DNA of 64,000 nucleotides, from contig CM069875.1 of assembly GCA_036172665.1 (NCBI GenBank), forward strand, positions 11,302,001-11,366,000, in the 5' to 3' direction. A program made the position numbers and the translations under genes. Each line of letters opens with the position of its first letter. Positions within the stretch are counted from its first letter, which is position 1. Below are positions 33,126-43,200 of the stretch, piece after piece. The notes under the pieces are model-generated. The model saw nothing but the letters and a program-made list of their open reading frames with translations. It ran no database searches and had not been told where the DNA came from. This stretch comes from Prosopocoilus inquinatus. Taxonomy: Eukaryota; Arthropoda; Insecta; Coleoptera; Lucanidae.

Positions 33126-33690
33126 GAACTTCGAAACCTTCATGTCTCATCACGCCGAAGGAAGTAAGGTACGGTTTGGAGTGACCACGGAGAAGCAACA
33201 AGATCTCTTTAAAGTGCCACTGGAGTACAGTCTGGCCCACTGCGTAGTAGAAGACCTGAAAATGTCCAAAGGAATTGCTCAGGTGTTTAGGAAGACATTT
33301 GGCCAAATCGAGGAGCTCCGAAGACAGCATCCCGTGGTAGGCAAGAGCCTGCAGATCATCGATTCGATGGCAGATCGGAAGCGTCAAGTATCAAAGTATG
33401 TGGAGAGCCCTGAGGAGACAGCTAATAGAGAACCACCAGATGAAGTTAGCCATCCCCAAATTGGGCTGCGGATTGGACGGACTAGACTGAAGAGTAATTC
33501 GAAGCATCTTCCACAGAACGGGAATTGAAGTCCTAGTCTGCAGCCACCACCCACAGGCAATAGTCAGCAACAGCAAAACCGTAGATTGCTACTTCTTCCA
33601 GACGGGAAGTTGCAAGAATGGGCCAGAATGTAGATTCCGACATCCTCCTTCAAGACTATCCCCAGGAACATTTCGAGACGAAACGTTTTG
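33126..33690 (+). pseudogene. Macrodomain and CCCH remnant in Gyp-C
   Basis: Encodes SLAHCVVEDLKM and GIAQVFRKTFG but has lost about 45 bp that in Gyp-A encode the YLVTKK catalytic-lysine segment. The frame then shifts, and a further loss occurs near 33510. The CCCH part is still recognisable in another frame (33570-33650). Not expected to be an active enzyme. Confidence 0.75.
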
Positions 33691-33703
33691 AAGAAGGGGG
33701 CAG

Positions 33704-34020
33704 TGAGGCGCGCCACCCAGCTCACCACGTCACACTGAAAGCGTCAAGAAGTCGTTCGCCAGGCTGTCTATACCGAACAAAGTCGACTTTTCTAGCATCT
33801 ACGAAGATGGAACAAAGGAGAAGGGAGCGTAGAATATAAAACCGGCCGGAGTTGACTCAGGAGTCAGTCGAATTCTAAATAGCGATCGTCGAAGTTAGAT
33901 TTAGTGTGTAAATAAATTGTTACAAATAAATTAGATTGTGGCATTATTAAATTACGTTTAAGTTTTTACCGAGTGTTTTATTCGATTAAATAAATTAATT
34001 TAAACCCTAGAAACGTAACA
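33704..34020 (+). repeat. 3' LTR of Gyp-C
   Basis: 317 bp, TGAGGCGCGCCACCC to GAAACGTAACA, preceded by AAGAAGGGGGCAG. The first base triplet is TGA rather than TGT. Confidence 0.85.
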
Positions 34021-34024
34021 GTAT

Positions 34025-35019
34025 GTAGCGTTTAAAAACACTTTATGGTTAGCAGCTACAGAAAATCTAAATAATTTTTTACAGTTTTTGTCTACACCTC
34101 AAAATGTTTTAAAAACGAATAATTTTGAAAAATAAATTTTCCAACGTTTCCCCAGCCCTACATTTTCAAACTGTCGTTGTATATTGCATTCGAAAACCAT
34201 ACGTCAATTGCTTCTGGGGCCAGTAATCGCGTCTTCCTCATCCACGATTTTTAACTTATTTCGTATTTCACTCGTTTCTGCTAATCCTGCATCGTAAAAT
34301 TGTTATTCCTGGGAAACTAATCAAGATTTCAATGAGATTTCTTTAAATTAGGTTAGTTTCAGCTTATTGAATAATAAAAATAATAAAAAATAATAATTTT
34401 CTTTAATTCCGTTAAAATTTTACTTTTCATTTTTCAGAATAATCTCATAATTTCACATACTAAAACTTAACTTGAGAATTTAATATCTTTTGGGTGAAAA
34501 CTTCAAAGACATATGTAATTGAAAAAAAAAAATAAGAAAGATTAATTATTGCTTCAGATATTTGATTTTTTACCTAAAAGTAATATTTTTGCATATTTTT
34601 TACGTTTTTGATGCTTTTCAGGAGAAATATTTTTCAAAAATGAGTAAAATCTATTTAAATAACTTCTAAAAACTCTAATATTATCCTGTTAATGAATTAT
34701 TTTCACAAAAAGCCTGTAAATATTCGTTTACAGTGGTTTAAATGAGGAGACTTTTATTCATTTAGCTTACATGTTTAAGTCAGTAGGCAGAATCTGAGAT
34801 GGCTGCGGATTTTTTTACTGGCAAATCAAATTATTAATGAGCTATTTTAATAATAGGACTTGACTTTAAATTACTTTAAAATGTAATAAAATCACCTTGC
34901 TTTGTGTATTGTAATGTGATCTAAAGTCTTCTTTAGTCGTTTTACGATAGAGGCCTCTAATAATTTTAATTGACAATTCATGACTGTCTCATATTCTGAC
35001 TACTTAATTAACTAAACAA
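34025..35019. other. Unassigned DNA with a dispersed repeat
   Basis: 34290-34640 is related to the foldback repeat at 63540-63900; both contain AACTAATCAAGATTTCAAT followed by TTAGTTTCA. The rest shows nothing recognisable. Confidence 0.5.
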
Positions 35020-35644
35020 TAGAGTTGTGTCGTTCACGAACGATTCAGTTGTTGAATCTTTTGAGTAAAGATTCGTTCATTTCGCTCGTTCGAATCTTTC
35101 ACGTTGCACCTAGCTTCCAATTTTATTCGTGCATTTTTCACCTCTTCTTTTCATATGTTTTAATAATGAAAATACATTTTATGAATCATCCTGTACATTT
35201 TTATATTTTTGGAGACAGAATAAAATTACTTTATCAATAACATAGCACAGTATATTAATCAAAAAGTTTGTGAGATGTACGGCTTTCAATAACATTTACA
35301 ATGTTCAGGTAGACTGTGAGTGAAGGTTTTTAAACAATTTAAATTTTCTGTCAAATCTTAGTCAGATTATTTGAAAATTATATCTGAGCGTAAAAGAAGT
35401 GTTGGTTGGAAATAATTTAGTGTTTTTAATATAAATAAAGGAAAATGTAATTATTGTTCGAAAGAAGTGTGTACGGCGGGAACCGATATAACAAATACGG
35501 CGAGCGACCTGATCCGTTCTTTCATTCATCTTGTTCATCTTGTTCATTTCGTTCATATCGTTCACCGACTCAAAGATTCGTTCGTTCGTTTTTTTAACAA
35601 CGAATCCTAATATCAACGATTCGTTCGTGAACGACACAATTCTA
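35020..35644. mobile_element. hAT-like MITE with TTCGTTC subterminal repeats
   Basis: Inverted ends TAGAGTTGTGTCGTTCACGA and its near-exact complement at 35625-35644. TTCGTTC, GTTCATT and related heptamers are repeated inside both ends. No coding capacity. Confidence 0.6.
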
Positions 35645-36407
35645 CTTTCTGTATATCGCACCAAAACTGACACAACTCGAAAATACGAGATTTGAGACAC
35701 AACTGCTAATATGTCACTCTTGCAGATGTTTTGATAGACCTACCTTGGACCTACCCTCTGGGTTGTCAGTATGGGCGATTTGTCGCCAATTGGGGTACCT
35801 TTAACGTCTGTTTTGCGACAAAAAATATATATTGGCGACAGGCGACATTTTGAGCTACAATAAGAAATAACTTTGACGATTTGGGCTATATAAACATTGC
35901 TAAAATAGGTCAAGAATTCAGAAAGATGCTCAAGGTAATCAAATTCATAGGGTTATTTTTACTTAAACGTTGGTGAGAAACTTAATAGCTCGCCGTGCAG
36001 GGTACGTTGGCAATTCTGATTGTAAATTCAGAGTATGTCAGTTGTTAAAAATTTCAAAAACGTTTATATATTTCCTCTATTGTTACTAAGGTATAAACTC
36101 TAGAGAAAAAATTCAGATTGTATCTCCCTATATTAAAAACAGAAGTAAAAGACGGAGTTCAATCAGATTGAAAATCAATTGACTGCTCTTCCACTCACTT
36201 TAGGAAAAAGGCTAAAATATAAAGAACAAACAAAAATCGAAAATCCCGTAGCTTTTCCGTAAAATACTAGTGTCAAACGGTAGACCAGTAAAAAAATTTA
36301 AAAATCGGTAGATTACCGAGAAATCGGTAGTGTAACCTACATACTTACTGTAAGGGTAATCTATACGGCGAATTGTTCTATGAAAATACTGGCAACCCTG
36401 CCTACCC
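35645..36407. other. Unassigned DNA
   Basis: No supported gene. Short AT-rich frames only. Confidence 0.4.
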
Positions 36408-36410
36408 TAA

Positions 36411-38106
36411 GGCCTCGTACATACTTAGATACAAAGTCGCGCAACAATCGCGAAACATTGTTGCGAGACAAAATATCAAAACTGTTTCTATACATTATTG
36501 CATGTCCACTTAGTTTTGGACACGCAATATATTTCCTGCTGATTGTTTTTGATTGATTGGTTTTTTGAAAGAACCAATCTGAAATCGATTCGCAATAAAC
36601 ATTTAGCCTATCTATCAGGATGTATGTACGTTGAATGCAAGACGACGTAAGCAACATTTTCTATGAAATTGCAAATTTACCGTTAAACGACAGCACTAAA
36701 TGCAATAATTAATATGAATTTTATCATTTGAGTGTCAAATAAATAGTAATTTAGTTACTTATATCCGAATGATTTGCGTCTCTTTTTTGATTTTAGTTTT
36801 AAATATTTTAATTAATTAATTAATTATTTTTCACAATATTTTTTGTTTGAAGTTAATTAGAATAGTAAAAAGACAAGTACTAACATTAATGCATTAAAAA
36901 TGTTTGTTGCAAATCGTTTTTGATTGCAGTGGATGCTTCGAGCATCCTCTGTACTGCTATTTCAGTCCTATTTGGGGCTTATCAGCAGAAGAAACGTAGC
37001 TCGAGAGTTCCACTTCAAAGCAAAACGGCTTGTCCAAGGATATTCGCAAATGCTATGTAATAGTAATGAATAGCTTAAATAGCGACATCCTACGATCGCT
37101 TTTTGACCTGACATCACATTTGCGAATATGCTTGGACTAGTGGTTTTGGTTTGCGGTGGAACTCTCGAGCTACGCTTCTGCTGACGAAACCTTAAATAAG
37201 GCTGAAACAGCTGCACAAAGCATGCTTGACGGATCCACTGCAATCAGAAGCGAATTGCAATAAATTTTTTTTCAAAATTTTCATCTGATGCAAGCCAAAC
37301 CGGCTATGCTATGCTATTTAAACTATTCATGAATGCATTAGATAAACAACTATATCAAATTTCATGAAAAAAATAAATAAAAATAGTTTTTTTTTCGATT
37401 TCTACACAATTGAGTCAAAAGAGCTTACGTCATTCTGCCTTATGTTTCGTGATCTAAAATGACAAACTGTGGTCATTCAAACCTCAACCTTTGGTTAAAG
37501 TCCATAAATCTTTTTCAACTTCAGAAATTACTATTTTGTATTTTTTCATTAAATCTTCCACAGGGTGTTATCGAATATGATGGTAATAATTACACCACGT
37601 ATAAACGGCGTTAAAATATTACGATTTAACCTAATTTATCTACATACAAATTTTTTTCGTTTCTGTGAAATAACCTATAAAAGCAACTTGAAAAGCATAC
37701 TTTGAGGAAAGAACTACGCAACAATTAAGTATTGCACATTGACATGTAAATAAAATTACTGCAATAAAATTTTTTGACCTAAGTATCTCATAAACGGTTA
37801 ATCTGACGAAGGTGAAAGTTTGTTCATTTCTAGTACAATTCGTACTTTTCATTTTTGTTTCAGTAATCTTTAAATAGTGAAGAGTTATCGAGTTTGTAAT
37901 CTTCATCGTCTTTTTTCTCCCACGTCCAAATGTTGCGCAACACTGTTTCAAGTTTCCCATTTGAAATGGGAAACAAAAATTCTGTGATTTTTGTCCCCGA
38001 ACACTCGAGGCTCATCACATTTTGTCTAGCAACTGTTTCGAAACAATCGCGAAACAAGATTTTGAAACAAAGTTGCGCGACTTTGTATCCAAGTATGTAC
38101 TAGGCC
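36411..38106. mobile_element. Harbinger-type non-autonomous element, 1.7 kb
   Basis: Inverted ends of about 35 bp starting GGCCTCGTACATACTTAG, flanked by TAA (36408-36410 and 38107-38109), the three-base target of PIF/Harbinger elements. Subterminal TCGCG repeats. It contains two degenerate hammerhead repeats in opposite orientation (36902-37275). No transposase frame seen. Confidence 0.65.
36902..37275. repeat. Degenerate inverted pair of hammerhead repeats
   Basis: 36936-37004 (-) has lost a core base (CTGATAAGCC), and 37164-37230 (+) has CTGACGA and GAAA but a C in place of the U before the cleavage site. Both are expected to be inactive. Confidence 0.6.
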
Positions 38107-38386
38107 TAAGTACGAAAAGCGACATTAATAATATCTGACGGCTATAATGTGAAGCTGAAAAAATACATTTTTGATGATTGGTTCTTTATTTTTGTAGTAT
38201 CATTTATAGTGATTATTTTTGACTTGTGTCACTTTTGAAGCAAGAGTGCGATATATCTTTCCGTTGTGATGGTCTTCTCTGTCATCTCGTCTCGTCCTAG
38301 TCCTTTTTTCAAGTGAGTTTCGATGTTTTTATTATTGATCTTTACAAAAATTTTGTGCAAATCGTTTTTGATTGCAGTGAAAACCT

Positions 38387-38449
38387 CGAGCAGCGTCTGG
38401 ACAGCTGTTTCAGCCCTGCTTGGGGCTTCTTCAGCAGAGACGTAGCTCG
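38387..38449 (-). ncRNA. Type I hammerhead ribozyme, copy H3
   Basis: Core CTGAAGA, helix II AGCCC/GGGCT, GAAA, ACAGCTGT, UC cleavage site. Helix I TCTCTG/CAGACG has one mismatch. Confidence 0.7.
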
Positions 38450-38698
38450 ACATTCCCACTGCAGACCAAAAACGACTTGCCCAATTTATTCGCAATTGCG
38501 ATGTAAGAATGATGCATAGATAAAATAGCGACATCTTACTATCGCTTTTTGACCTGACATTGCAGTAGGATAGACAAAATGAAGCGGGATTTGCTCCTAA
38601 TGAGTCCCCCATGCAAGGCGGCCATGCTTGCTGTCAAAGCATAATTAAAGTTTTTAGAAAAATTTTGTGCAAATCGTTCTTGATTGCAGTGAAAACCT

Positions 38699-38757
38699 CG
38701 AGCAGCCTCTGGACAGCTGTTTCAGCCCTGCTTGGGGCTTCTTCAGCAGAGACGTAG
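38699..38757 (-). ncRNA. Type I hammerhead ribozyme, copy H4 (outer stem truncated)
   Basis: Core complete with helix I CTCTG/CAGAG and a UC cleavage site. The outer CGAGC stem is cut at the junction with the inverted half. Confidence 0.7.
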
Positions 38758-38846
38758 TAAGATGTCGCTATTTTATCAGTTCATCATTCTTACATCGCAA
38801 TTGCGAATAAATTGGGCAAGTCGTTTTTGGTCTGCAGTGGGAATAT

Positions 38847-38909
38847 CGAGCTACGTCTCTGCTGAAGAAGCCCCAAGCAGGGCTGAAACAGCTGTACAGA
38901 GGCTGCTCG
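38847..38909 (+). ncRNA. Type I hammerhead ribozyme, copy H5
   Basis: Best copy. Outer stem CGAGC/GCTCG, helix I GTCTCTG/CAGAGGC (seven pairs, one wobble), CTGAAGA, helix II AGCCC/GGGCT with loop CAAGCA, GAAA, ACAGCTGT, cleavage at UA. Confidence 0.8.
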
Positions 38910-39157
38910 AGGTTTTCACTGCAATCAAAAACGATTTGCACAAAATTTTTCTAAATCTTTCATTATGCTTTGACAGCAAGCATGGCCGCCTTGCACGGGG
39001 GACTTATTAGGAGCAAATCCCGCTTCAATTTGTCTATCCTACTGCAATGTCAGGTCAAAAAGCGATAGTAAGATGTCGCTATTTTATCTATTCATCATTC
39101 TTACATCGCAATTGCGAATAAATTGGGCAAGTCGTTTTTGGTCTGCAGTGGGAATGT

Positions 39158-39220
39158 CGAGCTACGTCTCTGCTGAAGAAGCCCCAAGCAGGGCTGAAAC
39201 AGCTGTCCATACGCTGCTCG
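39158..39220 (+). ncRNA. Type I hammerhead ribozyme, copy H6
   Basis: Core and helix II as in H5, UC site. Helix I (GTCTCTG with CATACGC) has two mismatches, so activity is doubtful. Confidence 0.6.
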
Positions 39221-39618
39221 AGGTTTTCACTGCAATCAAAAACGATTTGCACAATATTTTTGTAAAGATCAATAATAAAAACATCGAAACTCACTTGAAA
39301 AAAGGACCAGGACGAGACGAGATGACAGAGAAGACCATCACAACGGAAAGATATATCGCACTCTTGATTATTTTAAATGAAGTGTTGTCATAAGCAGCCG
39401 GTCTTAGTATCCTCTTCTCTGCAGAGCAGTTTAATGTAAGTATTTTTGTAAATTTTTTAACAGCTTTTATCACCGCAATATTTTGTTATATATTGTTTAT
39501 GTTTTCATAGCATTTTATTTGTAACAAATAGACAAATGTTTATAGCCAGATTATTGATAGATAATAATATTATCTAATTTTATAATTATTTTTATCTATC
39601 CTAAAAAAAATACCATAT

Positions 39619-39943
39619 GTCAAATAATCTAAAGAATACTTCTTTCACAAATATTTGACGAAAGCTACACCTACAAAACTACCCTTTAAAAAGGATGGAG
39701 GATCCGACAAATATGTTGCTAATGCGCAGTTAGGTGCTTTATATCTGTGTTCAAAATATTAGTTTGATAAGTTAAAGGATCCGACAGATATTGCTAAAAA
39801 AACAAAATTTTTCACCCCTCTTTCAGGGGTTATAACTCCCTTATTATTCAGTTTTGGAAAAAAATATATAAAAAGGTGACCTTATTTTTTGATATTCTAT
39901 TGACCTTGAAAATATCTGGAGACATTTCTGAATCACGGTGTAT
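39619..39943. repeat. Left arm of an inverted repeat around exon 1 of the membrane-protein gene
   Basis: About 325 bp, reverse complement of 42455-42770 with scattered differences. Shared blocks include CCCTTTAAAAAGGATGG and AATATTAGTTTGATAAGT. Confidence 0.75.
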
Positions 39944-40171
39944 TTAAAATGAAATAAGATATACAATAGTTATTTGCATAAACAACAAATTTACGTTAAC
40001 CTAGTTCTGAAGTCTGACCAAATAGAAACAATAAAGACTGAGGGACGGATTTCGAAAATTCTTGCACGTCCGTACTGACCGTGGTCGAAGAACATGATTG
40101 TTTTGTTAATATAGATATGATGTCATATAGCAACTGACTCAACGCAGATTCGGTAGGGAGTACAGAAATGT

Positions 40172-40203
40172 TATAAACATGTTAAGTTGTGCCTTGCAGT
40201 TGG
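40172..40203 (+). promoter_or_regulatory. TATA/initiator promoter of the four-TM gene
   Basis: TATAAA at 40172-40177 and an initiator-like TTGCAGTTGG with its A at 40198, 26 bp downstream. Predicted 5' UTR of about 73 nt before the ATG at 40271. Confidence 0.45.
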
Positions 40204-40270
40204 TTTATGTACATCGTTCTTAAGCCTCTTTAGAACAAAGTGAAAGTGCGTGTAACTGTTACACATCGAA

Positions 40271-43200
40271 ATGGCAGTTAGCAGATTGGGACTTATTAAA
40301 TTTTTAGAGCTGGTGAGTATTACAAAATCTATAAAATGTTTATATTATTATATTATTTATATTAACAAATAAATAAATTCTGGTAACTGCTCTGCAGCCC
40401 CTTAACTGAACAGTCGTGATCATACTTTACGTTAACAAATAAATAAATTTAATATTTTGTTACAAGGCTGCCCACGTAGGTTGAAATAAGTAAAATAATT
40501 TAAATTGCAATTATTTAATTCAAACATTTTTTTATTCTCTTAGCTTTTATCACTTTTTCTTCAGATTAAATCAGTTAAAAGATATTCCTTTTATTTTAAA
40601 TTTTGCATTTATTGATTAATTCATGTGTAATTTTTTATCTACATAAACGATAATAACTATGATAAGTAAACGTTTAGTAATCTTATTAACTTTACCATCG
40701 ATTACTAATTAAATTATGATGCCGCATGAATGTGATTAATTAAGCGAAAACTTTTTCGCTACGATACCATACGATACAGGAACAGCGCAACTAAATTTGG
40801 AACGACAATAAAAAACGTGCAGGAAATACGAATTAATTACGACAGAAATAAGCATTAGGTAATCCTTTGACGTGATATGCAAATTCTAGGATATCTTATG
40901 GGGTCATCAATATGTTAGGATATAATTAGCGATGAGAAAGACTGCCAATCAATAAAAAAAGAGAAGAACGTAATTTCGCACCTACTTTCTGGAAGTTCAT
41001 TGAAACTCGTGCAATGCCCTGTCCGTACCACCGCGAACGTGTTAGCTAACATTTGTTCTCATACAGTTTTAGTAGCATTTCTTTTTAAAGTGTATCATTC
41101 ACGGATGGAATGTTCTTATGAAAGCAGAATTGTTAATAGAAATTTTATTAAAATACAATTAGTCGCCAACATTGTCAGTGAACGCTGCTGCAAATAGTGT
41201 TAGCTAACAATGTTCGTGTTGGTGTGGACGCGTGACAATATTATGTTTTATATTGTAAGTAAAATATCGAGCAGTTGTACTCGGTCAATCGTAATCACTC
41301 ATAAAGAACTTATTCCTAAACATTTTTAAAAATTTATATCTTTTACACAATCGTGTAATGAAATTTTCGCCGTTCGAGGTCGCCATGTAAAATCACAGGC
41401 ACTATTCCGTGCCGCACTGCCGCCCTAATGGACGCGCCTCCATTGATTTACGTGCATTTCATTTGGGAGCGTGCCGCGCCGCTCCAACTGACCGCCCTGG
41501 ATGCTCAGCTTAATACGATGAAAGATGGAAGGGGTTATTGCTGCAACCTGACTCGAGTCAAAGAAGGGTGTGGGAAAAGGTAAAAGGTTTCGCACAGGTT
41601 ATTAAAAATAATATAAGAAGGCGCCACCTGTTGCAAGGACTTCCTCAACAGGAGAGAAATCCCAGTCAGTTGGACACGAAAGTTTTCGTTTCAAAAAGAG
41701 GGGGGAGGGGGAGAATAACTAATTATTGTCGCCAAAAAAATCAAATAGTTTTAAAAACTTTAATAGAATTGAATAGAAAGAGTGGGGTGATCTCAACCCC
41801 AAATATAACATGTACGAAGCAAAAAGAAAAATTAAATTTCATAGCCGGGATAGTAAACATAATACAAGGTACTCGATTAGTGTTGAGCGATACTTCATAA
41901 AGTATCGATACCTCGATCGATACTAAGAATCGATACGTATCGTTCTTAAAAGTATCGATTCATGTAATATAAACATTATAAACGATCGATAATCGTAATA
42001 TCGATACAAGATTTTTTTTAATTCAAAAGAAAGGTTTAAAGTGACGTTATATAATTTGCGTCTCCGTTTGAATAATTAAGTAATAAAAAACAATGAAAAT
42101 AAAATTTTATTGCTAGAGGTAATACCGGAAGGTATCGATAAAATATCGCCCAACACTAGGCTCTATGCCTCAGTGACATATTTACAAATTCAAAAACGCG
42201 ATAAATTGCACCATTTGCGGAGGATCCTATGCGTTCAGGGTGAATACAACATCAAAAAATAAGGTCACCTTTTTATATATATATTTTTTCCAAAAAATCC
42301 AAGACCAGCACACAAGATTTAAAAAGGCACAAACAACGACGAAAGAGGATCATTAACAGTTATCACATGACCAGACAATATTCAAAATAGTCACTAAATA
42401 TTTCGTTCATTTTCGTATTAAAGATATACACGAATCTGAGAATAAAAAGAAGTTTATACACCGTGGTTCAGAAATGTCTCTCGATATTTTAAAGGTGAAT
42501 AGAAAACGAAAAATAAAGTCACCTTTTTATATAATATATTTTCCAAAACTGAATAATTAGGGAGTTATAATTTTATTTTTTGGCAATATCTTTTGGATTC
42601 TTTGACTTATCAAACTAATATTTTAAACACAGATATAAGGCACCCAATTGTGCATTAACAACATATTTGTCAGATCCATCCTTTTTAAAGGGTAGTATTG
42701 TAGTTTTGTTTTACTTTTTACATATTTTGTCAAAAATTTGTGAAGGAAATATTCTTTGGATTATTTGGCAAAAAAGGGTGCATTTCGATAAACTCAACCG
42801 TTTTGGAGTAAATGAAGTTTAAAAGTTCGTATGCATCTATTACGTAATGTTAAACCCTGAAATTTACCAATTTCTTATTTTTTACTTTTCGAAAAAAAAA
42901 TTTCAAGAAAAAAAAACAGAATAAATCGCAAGGGAAGAGTGAGAGATAACCAGTAAAACTCACCCCGGCATGTACACTGTGCTAGTCTAAAGCCCCACTA
43001 TTAAGTTCGATACCAAATAAGATAGAAAGTTCAGACAAAAAACAAATCAAAGTAGTTAAAAAATACTAATTCTTGAGATAAAATTATTGTAGAATATCCG
43101 CTAGATGGCGCTACGCGCACTATGAAGATGACATTTTAAAGGGATTTTAATTCTACATACAATGACGTCAGTTTTCAGTTTCTAGCATTTGTTTTTAAAT

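Larger units (their letters stand above)
33036..34020 (+). mobile_element. Gyp-C: internally deleted derivative retaining macrodomain and CCCH region
   Basis: 985 bp flanked by GTAT (33032-33035 and 34021-34024). The first about 94 bp are 5' LTR; the sequence then jumps at a GAAC microhomology (33126-33129) to the start of the macrodomain region. It runs through the CCCH region and polypurine tract to a 3' LTR (33704-34020). It lacks a primer-binding site, gag, protease, reverse transcriptase and integrase. Confidence 0.85.
32930..34075. mobile_element. Foldback MITE split by Gyp-C
   Basis: 32930-33035 ends TAGCTACCGAAATACGTAT, and 34021-34075 continues with GTATGTAG and TTATGGTTAG. Together they match the MITE at 58759-58950. 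Gyp-C sits in the ACGTAT of this element. Confidence 0.6.
38240..39369. repeat. 1.13-kb palindrome of four hammerhead repeats (two tandem pairs, face to face)
   Basis: Left half carries ribozymes H3 and H4 on the minus strand, 312 bp apart; right half carries H5 and H6 on the plus strand, 311 bp apart. The outer ends (38240-38360 and 39245-39369) are also inverted copies, containing AAACATCGAAACTCACTTGA. Long frames here (for example 38229-38612 -) arise because the ribozyme happens to be open; they are not credible proteins. Confidence 0.8.

Noticed and set aside
38229..38612. 127-codon frame (and similar ones at 38732-39010, 39073-39393, 55091-55324) as a conserved small protein
   Set aside because: The shared peptide is just the hammerhead ribozyme and its flanks read in one frame. 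Copies differ by indels and the pattern of conservation follows RNA pairing, not codons.
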